Assembly: GCF_031326225.1 (NCBI RefSeq) | Contig: NZ_CP133720.1 | Coordinates: forward strand, 310,001 to 374,000 | From: Undibacterium cyanobacteriorum | Lineage (GTDB): Bacteria > Pseudomonadota > Gammaproteobacteria > Burkholderiales > Burkholderiaceae_D | Direction: 5' to 3' | DNA length: 64,000 nucleotides | Shown: piece after piece, positions 50,695 through 59,425 of the stretch | Position numbering within the stretch: position 1 is the first letter of the stretch | How the letters are laid out: every line of letters begins with the position of its first letter | Notes under the pieces: generated by a model | The model's database searches: none | What the model saw: the letters and a program-made list of their open reading frames with translations, nothing else | Told to the model about the DNA's origin: nothing | Program-made: the position numbers and the translations under genes

Positions 50695-51756
50695 ATGGCT
50701 TTAATACCGACTACTATCTTGACCGGCTTCTTGGGAGCTGGAAAAACGACCTTATTGAATCGTATTTTGCGGGAAAACCATGGCTTTAAGATTGCCGTGA
50801 TCGAAAATGAGTTTGGCCAAGAAAACATCGACAATGCGATTTTGCTTCAGGAAACGAATGAGCAAATCATTGAGATGAACAATGGATGCATTTGCTGTAC
50901 CGTGCGCGGGGACTTGATTTCCGGCCTGAGTAAGTTGATCGAACAACGCGACGCGGGCGCAATTCAATTTGATCGATTGGTTATTGAAACGACGGGTTTG
51001 GCCAATCCTGGTCCGGTCGCACAGACCTTCTTTGTCGACGAAGAAGCGGGCACTCACTATATGCTTGATGCGGTCGTGACCGTGGTCGATGCTATGCATG
51101 CGATGCAACAGCTCGATGAGCATGAGGAAGCACAGCGGCAGGTTGGTTTCGCCGATAAGATTCTGTTGTCAAAGACAGACTTAGTGACGCCTGAGCAACT
51201 CGCTATTTTGCGGGCGCGCCTCGTGCAGATGAATCCACGTGCGAGTATCGTGTCCAGTGATTTTGGTCGGGTTCCTATTTCTGAAGTGTTGGATCTCAAA
51301 GGCTTCAATCTCAATGCCAAGCTCGAGCTTGATCCAGACTTTCTGCGTGCGGAAGAGTCCCATGAACATGCCTGTGATGAGCATTGCGATCATCACCATG
51401 CGCATGGGCATGATCATCATGAGCATGGTCACCATAATCATCACCATGCACACCATAGCGATGACATTGGAGCGTTTGTGTTCCGCACTGAGCGTCCATT
51501 TAATACAGAAAAATTAGATTATTTTCTAGGTGGTTTGGTACAGGTTTATGGTCCGCGCATGTTGCGTTACAAAGGAGTGTTGTATATGGAACACGCCGAC
51601 CGCAAAGTGATTTTCCAAGGAGTTCACCAAATTATGGGGACTGATATAGGGGGAAAATGGGCGGAACATGAACCAAAAGAAAGCAAAATGGTTTTTATTG
51701 GTAAAAATCTACCGAAAGAGATTTTTATTCAAGGTTTGGAGCAATGTTTGGTATAA
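50695..51756 (+). CDS. COG0523 (CobW/ZigA-type) GTPase with His-rich loop
   Basis: A 353-residue metallochaperone-type G3E GTPase. Walker A is GFLGAGKTTLLNR, the metal-site CxCC motif is in NNGCICCTVRGDL, and the base-recognition motif is SKTD. A dense His segment (about 221-258) follows and is likely a zinc store or binding loop. The C-terminal CobW domain is intact (FNTEKLDYFLGGL). Family members move zinc to client enzymes when zinc is scarce. AGGACCT lies just upstream; the gene is 6 bases after the Fur-family gene, so the two are one operon. Confidence 0.93.
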   Translation: MALIPTTILTGFLGAGKTTLLNRILRENHGFKIAVIENEFGQENIDNAILLQETNEQIIEMNNGCICCTVRGDLISGLSKLIEQRDAGAIQFDRLVIETTGLANPGPVAQTFFVDEEAGTHYMLDAVVTVVDAMHAMQQLDEHEEAQRQVGFADKILLSKTDLVTPEQLAILRARLVQMNPRASIVSSDFGRVPISEVLDLKGFNLNAKLELDPDFLRAEESHEHACDEHCDHHHAHGHDHHEHGHHNHHHAHHSDDIGAFVFRTERPFNTEKLDYFLGGLVQVYGPRMLRYKGVLYMEHADRKVIFQGVHQIMGTDIGGKWAEHEPKESKMVFIGKNLPKEIFIQGLEQCLV

Positions 51757-51764
51757 ACTAGCGC

Positions 51765-51809
51765 CCTATTGAATTATTCAGCCTGAAGGTCGCCGAATAA
51801 TTCAATAGG
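51765..51809 (+). terminator. Long hairpin after the COG0523 gene
   Basis: Perfect 15-bp arms (51765-51779 and 51795-51809; left arm CCTATTGAATTATTC) with a 15-nt loop, ending in TTTGT. The stem is AT-rich and the T tract short, but position fits an operon terminator. Confidence 0.6.
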
Positions 51810-52021
51810 TTTGTATGCGGAACAAGCAGACACTATACTAGGCCATACGCGTTTGAATCACGGAACTCAGTTGGTCGCGCCAGTCAAAGAGGGCGCTCTA
51901 TGAGTTCAGTAATGGTTCATTGAATGACGAAGGGCCTGGAATGTTCCTTGAGGGGAAGCTGCGGGCTCTACCGGAGTTCGTAACTTGTATAGATTAACCC
52001 GATGTATCGAAAGTAAGCGAA

Positions 52022-52477
52022 GTGGCAACTAAATCATCTAAATCGACTGCAGCAGTCAATGAAGCGCCTGTTTTGCTCACCGAAGAAGAAATTCTGAAGA
52101 TGGGTGAGAAGGACTATATGAATGAAGCGCAATTAGCGTTTTTCAAAGCACGCTTGCAGCAACTTGAAAAAGATTTGCTAAAGAATGCTGATGAAACGAC
52201 AGAGCACTTGCGCGAAACGGTACTTGTGCCAGATCCAGCTGATCGTGCGACGATAGAAGAAGAACACTCTTTGGAATTGCGCACCCGTGATCGTGAGCGC
52301 AAATTGCTGCGTAAGGTTCAACAATCGATCGCTGCAATCGACGCTGGTGATTATGGTTGGTGTGAAGAAACTGGCGAACCAATTGGCGTACCTCGTCTAT
52401 TGGCGCGTCCAACTGCCACGCTTTCACTCGAAGCACAGCAACGACGCGAGCTCAAACAAAAGCTCTATGGTGATTGA
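52022..52477 (+). CDS. dksA: DksA-type RNA polymerase regulator, zinc-finger cysteines mostly lost
   Basis: A 151-residue DksA. It binds the secondary channel of RNA polymerase and, with ppGpp, retunes transcription in the stringent response. The coiled coil carries the acidic tip region (VPDPADRATIEEE, with the conserved Asp pair). In E. coli four Cys bind zinc; here the matching segment reads CEETG and the second pair is LSLEA, so one Cys remains and no classical zinc site is possible. Many beta-proteobacterial DksA proteins look like this, as far as I recall. Start is GTG (52022). hslVU lies downstream, as in relatives. Confidence 0.95.
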   Translation: MATKSSKSTAAVNEAPVLLTEEEILKMGEKDYMNEAQLAFFKARLQQLEKDLLKNADETTEHLRETVLVPDPADRATIEEEHSLELRTRDRERKLLRKVQQSIAAIDAGDYGWCEETGEPIGVPRLLARPTATLSLEAQQRRELKQKLYGD

Positions 52478-52496
52478 TCACTGATTGCATCGACTC

Positions 52497-52526
52497 AAAA
52501 TGCGCAGCTATCACTGCGCATTTTTT
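52497..52526 (+). terminator. Rho-independent terminator after dksA
   Basis: AAAATGCGCAG (52497-52507) pairs with CTGCGCATTTT (52514-52524) around CTATCA, with T residues following. Confidence 0.9.
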
Positions 52527-52594
52527 ACGTAAATAGATGCAACTTTGTGGCACTAAACTGATCTCAACCATTCTTCTTCTGATATCAAAATTCG

Positions 52595-52969
52595 ATGTTG
52601 CTTGAACAGAGAAAATTTCGACAGCCCTTCGCGAGAGCCATTCTTTGGTTGGCGTTATGCGCTGTTTTGTTCTCGCAATATCTTGGGTTTGCGCATCGGA
52701 TGTCTCACTTCAGTACCTATGGGGGAGATGTTCTCACGGTCAGTTTTGATGACCAAGGCAAGTTAGAGCTTAGAAAGCTCAGCGATGCAGAAGCGCAAAT
52801 TCACTCCTGTTTGCTGTTCGATGGATCGACCATCTTCGATGCAGTACAGCACAGCCTAGCGTGGGATCTGGAAGCGATTTCATTTCCACGTGAACAAAGC
52901 CTGGGTTTGATTTTCTCAATTAAACTGCCAGTGCAACTTTCTTTCCAGTCGCGCGCTCCGCCCTTTTAA
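52595..52969 (+). CDS. Small DUF2946-like membrane/exported protein
   Basis: A 124-residue protein. A hydrophobic segment at about 15-32 (ILWLALCAVLFSQYLGF) is a signal or anchor. It is followed by HRMSH and a later HSCLLFDGST, the His/Cys arrangement of DUF2946-type proteins, and it ends SRAPPF like that family. Metal binding is likely but unproven. It precedes the ZnuD-like receptor by about 75 bases on the same strand, a pairing common in metal-uptake loci. No strong ribosome binding site is visible. Confidence 0.75.
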   Translation: MLLEQRKFRQPFARAILWLALCAVLFSQYLGFAHRMSHFSTYGGDVLTVSFDDQGKLELRKLSDAEAQIHSCLLFDGSTIFDAVQHSLAWDLEAISFPREQSLGLIFSIKLPVQLSFQSRAPPF

Positions 52970-53044
52970 AAGATCAGCTCGTTTCAAAAAGTATTGATTA
53001 CCGCAATGTCGGTGTTTCATTTCCTGTTTCTTTTAGGGTGTCGT

Positions 53045-55042
53045 ATGTCTATTCAACGCAAAATAATTGCAAGTGCAATTCTCTCGATTTTCTCGCCTTT
53101 CACCGCATCAGTGTGGGCACAAACTTCTACGGTGACGGTTTCTGCTAATCCTCTTGGAAAAGAAGAGAGCATGCAGATTTTGAGCCCCACCAAAATTTTA
53201 TCTGGCAATGAGTTACGTTCGAAAATCGGTAGCTCACTAGGGGAAACCTTGGGGGCTGAGCTAGGTGTTAGCGCTTCTGGTTTCGGCGCGGGTGCTTCTC
53301 GTCCAATCATTCGCGGCTTGGAAGGTCCTCGCGTAAAAATCTTACAGAATGGTATGGCGGTCGCCGACGTTTCCAGTGTATCGAACGATCATGCTGTTGC
53401 GAGCGAAACCGCAAGCTCTCAGCAAATTGAGATCCTGCGTGGCCCCGCTGCTTTGTTGTATGGCAGTGGCGCAATCGGTGGTCTTGTGAATGTGGTTGAT
53501 GGGCGTATCCCCACTACACTCAGCAAGCAACTGAGCGGTGAAGCAGAAATTAAGTACGGTGCAGTCAATCAAGAAAAGAGCGCTTCTTTCTTTTTGGATC
53601 GTTCGATAGATAACATTGCCTTGCATTTGGATGGCAATGCACGAGACGCTGGAAATTATAAAATTCCAGGTGCCGCCAATGTAGACGGAAGCGGCGAGAT
53701 ACGCGGCACACTGCCATCGAGCTTCTCTCAGGAAAAAAGTTTGGGTATCGGAGCATCTTTGATTCAAGGGTGGGGCCACTTCGGCGCCTCCTTGCAACGT
53801 ATGGAAGATAAATACGGTATTCCAACGGACGAGCATTCTTTCATCGATCTGCGACAAACAAGATTCGATATTGATGGCGCTGTGTTCCAATCGTTCTTGG
53901 TATTCGATTCCTTGAAATTGAAGTTGGGCGCAACCGACTACGCGCATACTGAAAAAATGGAAGACGGTACTCCAGCAACCGAATTTAAAAACAAGACAGT
54001 AGAAACTCGCCTGACAGCATCACATACCAACTGGAGTGGTTGGGAAGGTAGCTTAGGTCTTCATACGGAGAATAGTAGCTTTTCAGCTTTGGCTGCCGAT
54101 ACTGGCCGCGCTGATACCGTACCGAGCACACGTTCGACTTCGATTGCCGCTTTCTTGTTAGAGCAAAAGAAGTATCAGGACTTTACCGCCAGTTTTGGTG
54201 GGCGCCTTGAAAATGTCGAGCGTAAACCAGAAGCTCAATTTGGTGAGCCTGCGCGTAGTTTTTCGCTCTCTTCTTTTTCCGCTGGCGCGATGATTCCATT
54301 ATCAAAAGATTTGGAAATCGTGACCAGCCTTTCGACTGCAGAACGCGCGCCAAGTACCGAAGAGCTCTATTCGCGTGGCCCGCACGAGTCAACCTTAACC
54401 TTTGATATTGGTAATAGCCAAATGCGCAAGGAAACTTCGCGCAATCTCGAATTCAGTTTGCAAAAATCCTCCGGCTTATGGCATTGGAAAATCAATACAT
54501 TTGTGAACCGAGTACGTGATTATGTATATGGTCAGGTCGATGGCGTTCGAGTCAATGAAGAAGGTGATGTCGATCCCGATGGCGAGTTTATGCAGCGACA
54601 CTGGAAGCAGGCCAATGCAACAATTCGCGGTGGCGAGGCAGAGATTTCTTACAACCAATTGGGCGATGGATTTTCCTTGCGAGGTTTCGCAGACACATCA
54701 CGAGGCACACTTGAAAGGAAGGGCAATTTACCTTTGCAGGCAGCTGATCGTTTCGGATTAGATATCGGTTATCGTCAAAACGCGTGGCGCGGGACTCTGA
54801 GCATTCTCCATGCGCAAAAACAGGATCGACTCGCGAACAGCGAAAGTTTTGTGACGCCAGCGTTCACTAAAGTGGATCTGAATGTGACCTACACTCATCC
54901 TTACCAATACGCGCAGTTAACTTGGTTTATGCAAGTACGTAATTTGTTTGATCAAGATATTCGTTTAGCGACGTCCATATTGAAGGAAACTGTTCCGCAG
55001 CCACGCCGAGGTCTGGTGTTAGGACTGCGTGCAAATTTCTAA
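53045..55042 (+). CDS. znuD: TonB-dependent outer-membrane receptor, ZnuD-like
   Basis: A 665-residue receptor with a signal peptide (MSIQRKIIASAILSIF, cleaved near VWAQ). The plug domain has RPIIRGLEGPRVKILQNG, the DVSSVSNDHAV segment typical of ZnuD, and ILRGPAALLYGSGAIGGLVNVVD. The remainder is a 22-strand barrel ending in PRRGLVLGLRANF (terminal Phe). ZnuD takes up zinc across the outer membrane and is normally repressed by Zur. The ATG at 53045 (AGGG before it) starts the signal peptide; the longest frame begins 51 bases earlier. Zinc as substrate is inferred from family and neighbours. Confidence 0.9.
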   Translation: MSIQRKIIASAILSIFSPFTASVWAQTSTVTVSANPLGKEESMQILSPTKILSGNELRSKIGSSLGETLGAELGVSASGFGAGASRPIIRGLEGPRVKILQNGMAVADVSSVSNDHAVASETASSQQIEILRGPAALLYGSGAIGGLVNVVDGRIPTTLSKQLSGEAEIKYGAVNQEKSASFFLDRSIDNIALHLDGNARDAGNYKIPGAANVDGSGEIRGTLPSSFSQEKSLGIGASLIQGWGHFGASLQRMEDKYGIPTDEHSFIDLRQTRFDIDGAVFQSFLVFDSLKLKLGATDYAHTEKMEDGTPATEFKNKTVETRLTASHTNWSGWEGSLGLHTENSSFSALAADTGRADTVPSTRSTSIAAFLLEQKKYQDFTASFGGRLENVERKPEAQFGEPARSFSLSSFSAGAMIPLSKDLEIVTSLSTAERAPSTEELYSRGPHESTLTFDIGNSQMRKETSRNLEFSLQKSSGLWHWKINTFVNRVRDYVYGQVDGVRVNEEGDVDPDGEFMQRHWKQANATIRGGEAEISYNQLGDGFSLRGFADTSRGTLERKGNLPLQAADRFGLDIGYRQNAWRGTLSILHAQKQDRLANSESFVTPAFTKVDLNVTYTHPYQYAQLTWFMQVRNLFDQDIRLATSILKETVPQPRRGLVLGLRANF

Positions 55043-55395
55043 TTTGGTAACGCGGCAAAGGTAAAATTTTGTAACTTTTGAGTTCTTTGTTATGTAAATG
55101 CAGGTCACTTGGCGCTTGGAAGTCGACCTGTAGATCGGCATGATCGTTACAGAAAGCAGCGCATTGGGCGAAATACAGTGATGTTGTAGAAAATTTATGA
55201 TTCTCGCCTTCTACGGTAGTTTTTGCGCAATTGTCGGATTATGTTGAGGTGTAGTGGGGATATGTCAGCAAAAACAGTTGAATTCCGTCTATACTTCAGC
55301 ATGAAGGCGCTCTTGTTCATGTAATATATTTGAAGCAAGCCGGTTTTGTTGTGATAATGTTAAAAAGGTATTCTTTATTTCTACGTTAGGTTGCT
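55043..55395. other. Intergenic stretch before the STAS gene
   Basis: About 353 AT-rich bases. A bulged hairpin (AGGTCACTT 55102-55110 with AAGTCGACCT 55120-55129) may help end the receptor transcript. Otherwise nothing clear. Confidence 0.3.
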
Positions 55396-56805
55396 GTGGG
55401 GATTTTTAAGCTTTTCGGAAAGAAAACGGGTAAAGACGAGGAAGTAAGCTCGGAAAAACCGCTTTCCAAAAAACCTCGGCCAAAAGCCAAGAACACCGTC
55501 ATCGGGCAGTTTCAAGATGACGAGGCTTTGTCACATCTAATGACGGAGAAAAAACACATCGCACGTGCCACAGAACGAAAAATTGACGCGATTGAGTTTG
55601 AAATGTCGCGCGATATGGGGCGCCCCAAAACGCCCCCGCCGAAACCATCGGCTGATCCGCTGAAGCGAACCGAGCCCAATCAATTTCACTCGGATTTCAT
55701 TGCGACCGATTTTCAAAGCACGATCGCGTTGAATTTGCCAACCACGGAATTATTGTCGGGGCACACTGAAATTCAAGCGCATGCAGTTTCCCAATCGGAG
55801 TCTGTTCCAATCTTGGAAGAAGCTGCGATTCTTTTTGCGACGGGCCAAATTAAGGTCGCTGAACATATGCTACGCAGCGTGATCGATCTTGATAATTTGG
55901 GTAATGCAACGCCAATCGCTTGGTTCATGCTATTCGATTTGTATCAGATTGAACAGAATCAATATGCTTTTGAGAGCTTGTCGCTCGATTATGCGGGCAA
56001 GTATGAGACCTCGCCTCCAGTGTGGCGCAACTCAGAACAGTCAATCGATGTTGACGATGACAGCGTTGCAGATCCCAAAGCGACTCCAGGAATCATGTTC
56101 CCGTCTCAACTTGATGGCGAAATTATCAAGCTACTACAGAAGCTCAATAATTTGAGTGAGCAAAGCAAGGTACTGCGACTTGATTTTGGACGAGTGAAAT
56201 CGGTTGATCCTGTCGGATGTGGATTGTTGCTACGCGCGATCCGCAACCTCAAGAAGAGCAAGCATGATTTGGTCATGGTTGCCGCACAAAACTTGACGGC
56301 CCAGATCCAAAATATTTTGGAAGTGGGACGTCGTGATGAAACCGAAGCACCATGGCTGTTATTGATGGAAATTCTGCAGTTATTGCAGATGAAAGAGGCG
56401 TTCGAGGAAACCAGTATTGATTACTGCGTCACTTTCGAAGTGTCTCCCCCAGCGTATGAAGCACCAGCCAATAAAATTACGACGGCAGTTGCCGAGGCGC
56501 CGCCACCGAATACCGAAATGCGTGCGGAAGGCTATTTCATGCCGCGTGTGGTGGAAGGCAAAACAGAAGATCTGGTACAAGAGATTCTCGAATACGCCAA
56601 ATCACACGATGTGGTTGTGCTTAATTGTAAGAATCTCGAGCGCGTTGAATTTGGCGCGTCCGCTCAATTGCTGAATGGCTTGGTGCCGCTTTCGGGTCAA
56701 GGCAAACCAATTCAATTTACGGAAGTGAATTATTTGGTCATGCACTTATTTAACGCCATGGGCCTTAAGAATGTGGCGGCGATTATGCCTCGTAAGCACG
56801 TTTAG
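55396..56805 (+). CDS. Protein with duplicated TPR-like and STAS-like units
   Basis: A 469-residue cytoplasmic protein. The first 130 residues are Lys/Pro/Glu-rich and flexible. Two repeats follow: a helical part ending in F-E-x3-S-x-DY-x4-(Y/F)E-x-SPP (about 178-212, and again about 315-352), each followed by a STAS-like beta-alpha domain (about 235-310, VLRLDFGRVKSVDPVGCGLLLRA; and 380-465, VVVLNCKNLERVEFGASAQL). STAS domains act as anti-anti-sigma or phospho-relay partners, but the usual phosphoserine site is not obvious here. GTG start with TTAGGT upstream. The gene lies upstream of hslVU in relatives too. Confidence 0.82.
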   Translation: MGIFKLFGKKTGKDEEVSSEKPLSKKPRPKAKNTVIGQFQDDEALSHLMTEKKHIARATERKIDAIEFEMSRDMGRPKTPPPKPSADPLKRTEPNQFHSDFIATDFQSTIALNLPTTELLSGHTEIQAHAVSQSESVPILEEAAILFATGQIKVAEHMLRSVIDLDNLGNATPIAWFMLFDLYQIEQNQYAFESLSLDYAGKYETSPPVWRNSEQSIDVDDDSVADPKATPGIMFPSQLDGEIIKLLQKLNNLSEQSKVLRLDFGRVKSVDPVGCGLLLRAIRNLKKSKHDLVMVAAQNLTAQIQNILEVGRRDETEAPWLLLMEILQLLQMKEAFEETSIDYCVTFEVSPPAYEAPANKITTAVAEAPPPNTEMRAEGYFMPRVVEGKTEDLVQEILEYAKSHDVVVLNCKNLERVEFGASAQLLNGLVPLSGQGKPIQFTEVNYLVMHLFNAMGLKNVAAIMPRKHV

Positions 56806-56855
56806 TCACGTTTTTTCTATTCGCGAAAAGCAGGGGCGATCGACATGATTTGCCT

Positions 56856-56883
56856 CTTGTTTTTAAAAAACTCTCCCCCATCT
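56856..56883 (+). promoter_or_regulatory. Sigma-32 (heat-shock) promoter of hslVU
   Basis: The -10 box CCCCATCT (56876-56883) is a perfect match to the RpoH consensus CCCCATNT. CTTGTTT (56856-56862) matches the CTTGAAA -35 box at five of seven bases, and the 13-base spacing is within range. The ATG of hslV is about 70 bases downstream. Confidence 0.8.
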
Positions 56884-56953
56884 CTGATAATCAGGTCGGA
56901 CCTTCATATGTCATTGACATGATGGTCGGCTTTTCTGCTTTTTTGAGGAAATA

Positions 56954-57490
56954 ATGGAACAATTTCATGGCACCACGATTTTGACTGTCAGACGTGGAAA
57001 TCAAGTCGCGCTCGGCGGCGATGGTCAGGTCACTTTAGGTAATATCGTGATGAAAGGAACCGCTCGCAAGGTTCGTAAGCTGTATCACAATAAAGTTTTG
57101 GCTGGGTTTGCGGGTGGCACAGCCGATGCGTTCACATTAATTGAGCGCTTTGAGTCGAAACTCGAGAAGCATCAAGGTCACTTGATGCGCGCTTCAGTCG
57201 AGCTTGCCAAAGACTGGCGGACGGATCGTATGTTGAGACGCCTTGAAGCGATGCTGTTGGTTGCCGATAAAGACACTACCTTGATCATTACCGGTAATGG
57301 CGATGTGCTCGAACCGAATGATGGTATCGGCGCGATTGGATCTGGCGGAACCTATGCTCAATCAGCCGCGATGGCCTTGTATCACAACACAGAACTGAGC
57401 CCGGTAGAGATCGTGAAGAAAGCGCTTACCATTGCAGGCGAACTATGCATTTACACCAACCTCTCCCACACCATTGAGACCTTAGAGTAA
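56954..57490 (+). CDS. hslV: ATP-dependent protease HslUV, peptidase subunit
   Basis: A 178-residue HslV. The mature N-terminal nucleophile is Thr in GTTILTVRR after the short propeptide MEQFHG. GDGQVTLG, AGFAGGTADAFTL and IGSGGTYAQSAA match the proteasome-like fold. With HslU it degrades unfolded and regulatory proteins after heat shock. GAGGAAATA precedes the ATG. hslU starts 56 bases later. A heat-shock type promoter lies upstream. Confidence 0.98.
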   Translation: MEQFHGTTILTVRRGNQVALGGDGQVTLGNIVMKGTARKVRKLYHNKVLAGFAGGTADAFTLIERFESKLEKHQGHLMRASVELAKDWRTDRMLRRLEAMLLVADKDTTLIITGNGDVLEPNDGIGAIGSGGTYAQSAAMALYHNTELSPVEIVKKALTIAGELCIYTNLSHTIETLE

Positions 57491-57546
57491 GGTTTGGCTA
57501 GCGCGAATTGGATCGCTGCTAGTGTCACGATAGAACGAGTTAATAG

Positions 57547-58887
57547 ATGACCGCAATGAATATGACACCTCAGGAAATTGTTTCTGAACTTGATAAACAT
57601 GTAGTAGGACAAGATAAGGCCAAACGTGCTGTGGCAATCGCCTTGCGCAATCGTTGGCGTCGACAGCAAGTGGCAGAACCATTGCGCCACGAAATTACGC
57701 CGAAAAACATTTTAATGATCGGGCCAACAGGCGTCGGTAAAACCGAGATTGCACGTCGTCTAGCAAAATTGGCGGATGCTCCTTTTATTAAAATTGAAGC
57801 GACCAAATTTACTGAAGTGGGATATGTTGGTCGCGATGTGGACACGATCATTCGTGATCTAATCGATATTGGAATTAAGCAAACCCGCGAAAGCGCGATG
57901 CGCAAAGTTCGTGTTCGAGCCGAAGATGCCGCAGAGGACCGCGTCCTCGATGCCTTGTTGCCACCTGCACGTGACTTTGGAATTGGTCAAGGAAGCGCAG
58001 ACAGCGCTGAAAATTCTACACGCCAAACTTTCCGTAAGCGATTGCGCGAAGGTAGTTTGGACGATAAAGAGATTGAAATCGACGTGGCCGAAGCTGCGCC
58101 GCAGATGGAAATCATGGCGCCTCCTGGTATGGAAGAAATGACCGAGCAAATCAAGTCGATGTTCTCAGGTGCAAATTTCGGCCGCAAAAAATCGCGCCGC
58201 TTAAAGATCAAGGAGGCGATGAAGCTTTTGATCGACGAAGAAGCGGCAAAGCTGATCAATGAAGACGAAATGAAGCAAGAAGCGATTCGTAATGTTGAGC
58301 AGAACGGTATTGTGTTCTTGGATGAGATTGATAAGATCGCTTCTCGCAGCGAGACTGGTGGTGCAGAAGTATCGCGTGCCGGTGTGCAGCGCGATTTGCT
58401 TCCTTTGGTTGAAGGCACCACGGTCAATACTAAGTTCGGCATGATCAAGACGGATCATATTCTGTTCATTGCCTCTGGTGCTTTCCATTTAGCCAAACCG
58501 TCAGATTTGATTCCAGAGCTACAGGGGCGCTTCCCTATCCGTGTCGAGTTGGAGTCTTTGTCGACGGCTGACTTTGAACGTATTTTGACGAGTACTGATG
58601 CATGCTTGACGCGTCAGTATCAAGCTTTGTTGGCGACGGAAGGCGTGAATATCGAATTTGCTCAGGATGGCATTCGCTGCTTGGCGAATATTGCGTTCTC
58701 GGTCAATGAAACAACAGAAAACATCGGTGCACGTCGTCTCTATACGGTGATGGAAAAATTATTGGAAGAAATTTCTTACGAGGCCCATCAAAATAGTGGT
58801 AAGACGATCGTGATTGATGCCGCCTATGTTGAGCAGCGCTTGCAAGCACTCTCGGTCGATGAAGATTTATCGCGTTACGTTCTTTAA
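57547..58887 (+). CDS. hslU: ATP-dependent protease HslUV, ATPase subunit
   Basis: A 446-residue AAA+ unfoldase. The family opening is MTPQEIVSELDKHVVGQD, Walker A is GPTGVGKTEIARR, Walker B is VFLDEIDKIA, and the arginine-finger region is in LQGRFPIRVEL. The intermediate domain (about 110-240) is present, as is the C-terminal tail that docks on HslV (LSRYVL). Start could be either the ATG at 57547 or the Met three codons later. It unfolds substrates and feeds them into the HslV chamber. Confidence 0.98.
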   Translation: MTAMNMTPQEIVSELDKHVVGQDKAKRAVAIALRNRWRRQQVAEPLRHEITPKNILMIGPTGVGKTEIARRLAKLADAPFIKIEATKFTEVGYVGRDVDTIIRDLIDIGIKQTRESAMRKVRVRAEDAAEDRVLDALLPPARDFGIGQGSADSAENSTRQTFRKRLREGSLDDKEIEIDVAEAAPQMEIMAPPGMEEMTEQIKSMFSGANFGRKKSRRLKIKEAMKLLIDEEAAKLINEDEMKQEAIRNVEQNGIVFLDEIDKIASRSETGGAEVSRAGVQRDLLPLVEGTTVNTKFGMIKTDHILFIASGAFHLAKPSDLIPELQGRFPIRVELESLSTADFERILTSTDACLTRQYQALLATEGVNIEFAQDGIRCLANIAFSVNETTENIGARRLYTVMEKLLEEISYEAHQNSGKTIVIDAAYVEQRLQALSVDEDLSRYVL

Positions 58888-58904
58888 GAAATGCGGGATT
58901 GCGA

Positions 58905-59096
58905 ATGGCCAATAAGACACTAAATACCCGGCAAAAATTGGTGTTTCGTGTCGACGCCACGCAATCCAAACCTCGAAAACCACTCAGCTTGATGAAGCAG
59001 TCTGGCGCAGGCAGTCATCGAAAAACCACATCGGCGCTGCGCCAAGCAGACAAGCAACATATAAAAAAGTTGGCAAGCGATAGCGAATCCGACTAA
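58905..59096 (+). CDS. Small basic protein of unknown function
   Basis: A 63-residue very basic protein (ANKTLNTRQKLVFRVDATQS, then KPRKPLSLMKQ). ATG at 58905, 17 bases after hslU; a TTG start two codons earlier is possible. It may be a third hslVU operon gene. No family recognised. Composition is compatible with nucleic-acid binding. Short length leaves doubt. Confidence 0.45.
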   Translation: MANKTLNTRQKLVFRVDATQSKPRKPLSLMKQSGAGSHRKTTSALRQADKQHIKKLASDSESD

Positions 59097-59186
59097 ACTT
59101 GCTTTTAAGAATTATTCTTTAGCTCATCTGCAACACACTTCGAAGCACGTGGTGCTTCTCAGCAGTCTACATGACCGGAGTCGTTG

Positions 59187-59381
59187 ATGCCAGGATGTCG
59201 GAAACGCAAGCAGCTGTATAAATTCAAGCGCCCTTTTAGACGGCGTGACTTTTTGACGCGTATGTTGGTCGACCTTGGCATTTCTTATACCGAAAGCTTA
59301 GGGGAGCAAGCTGCGGCAGATTTCCTTCGCTCTCGTAACGTCCCTGAACACGTGATTACTCGCGTGATCAAGGACAAGTAG
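59187..59381 (+). CDS. Small basic helical protein of unknown function
   Basis: A 64-residue protein with a basic start (CRKRKQLYKFKRPFRRR) and a helical second half (FLTRMLVDLGISYTESLG, then AAADFLRSRNVP). The second half reads like a genuine small helical domain. The ATG at 59187 directly follows a possible TTG start. No family recognised; gpsA is convergent. Confidence 0.45.
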   Translation: MPGCRKRKQLYKFKRPFRRRDFLTRMLVDLGISYTESLGEQAAADFLRSRNVPEHVITRVIKDK

Positions 59382-59425
59382 CAACTAAACCCACTCTTTG
59401 CTTTTCGCTGGCCCAGCCACAGTGA

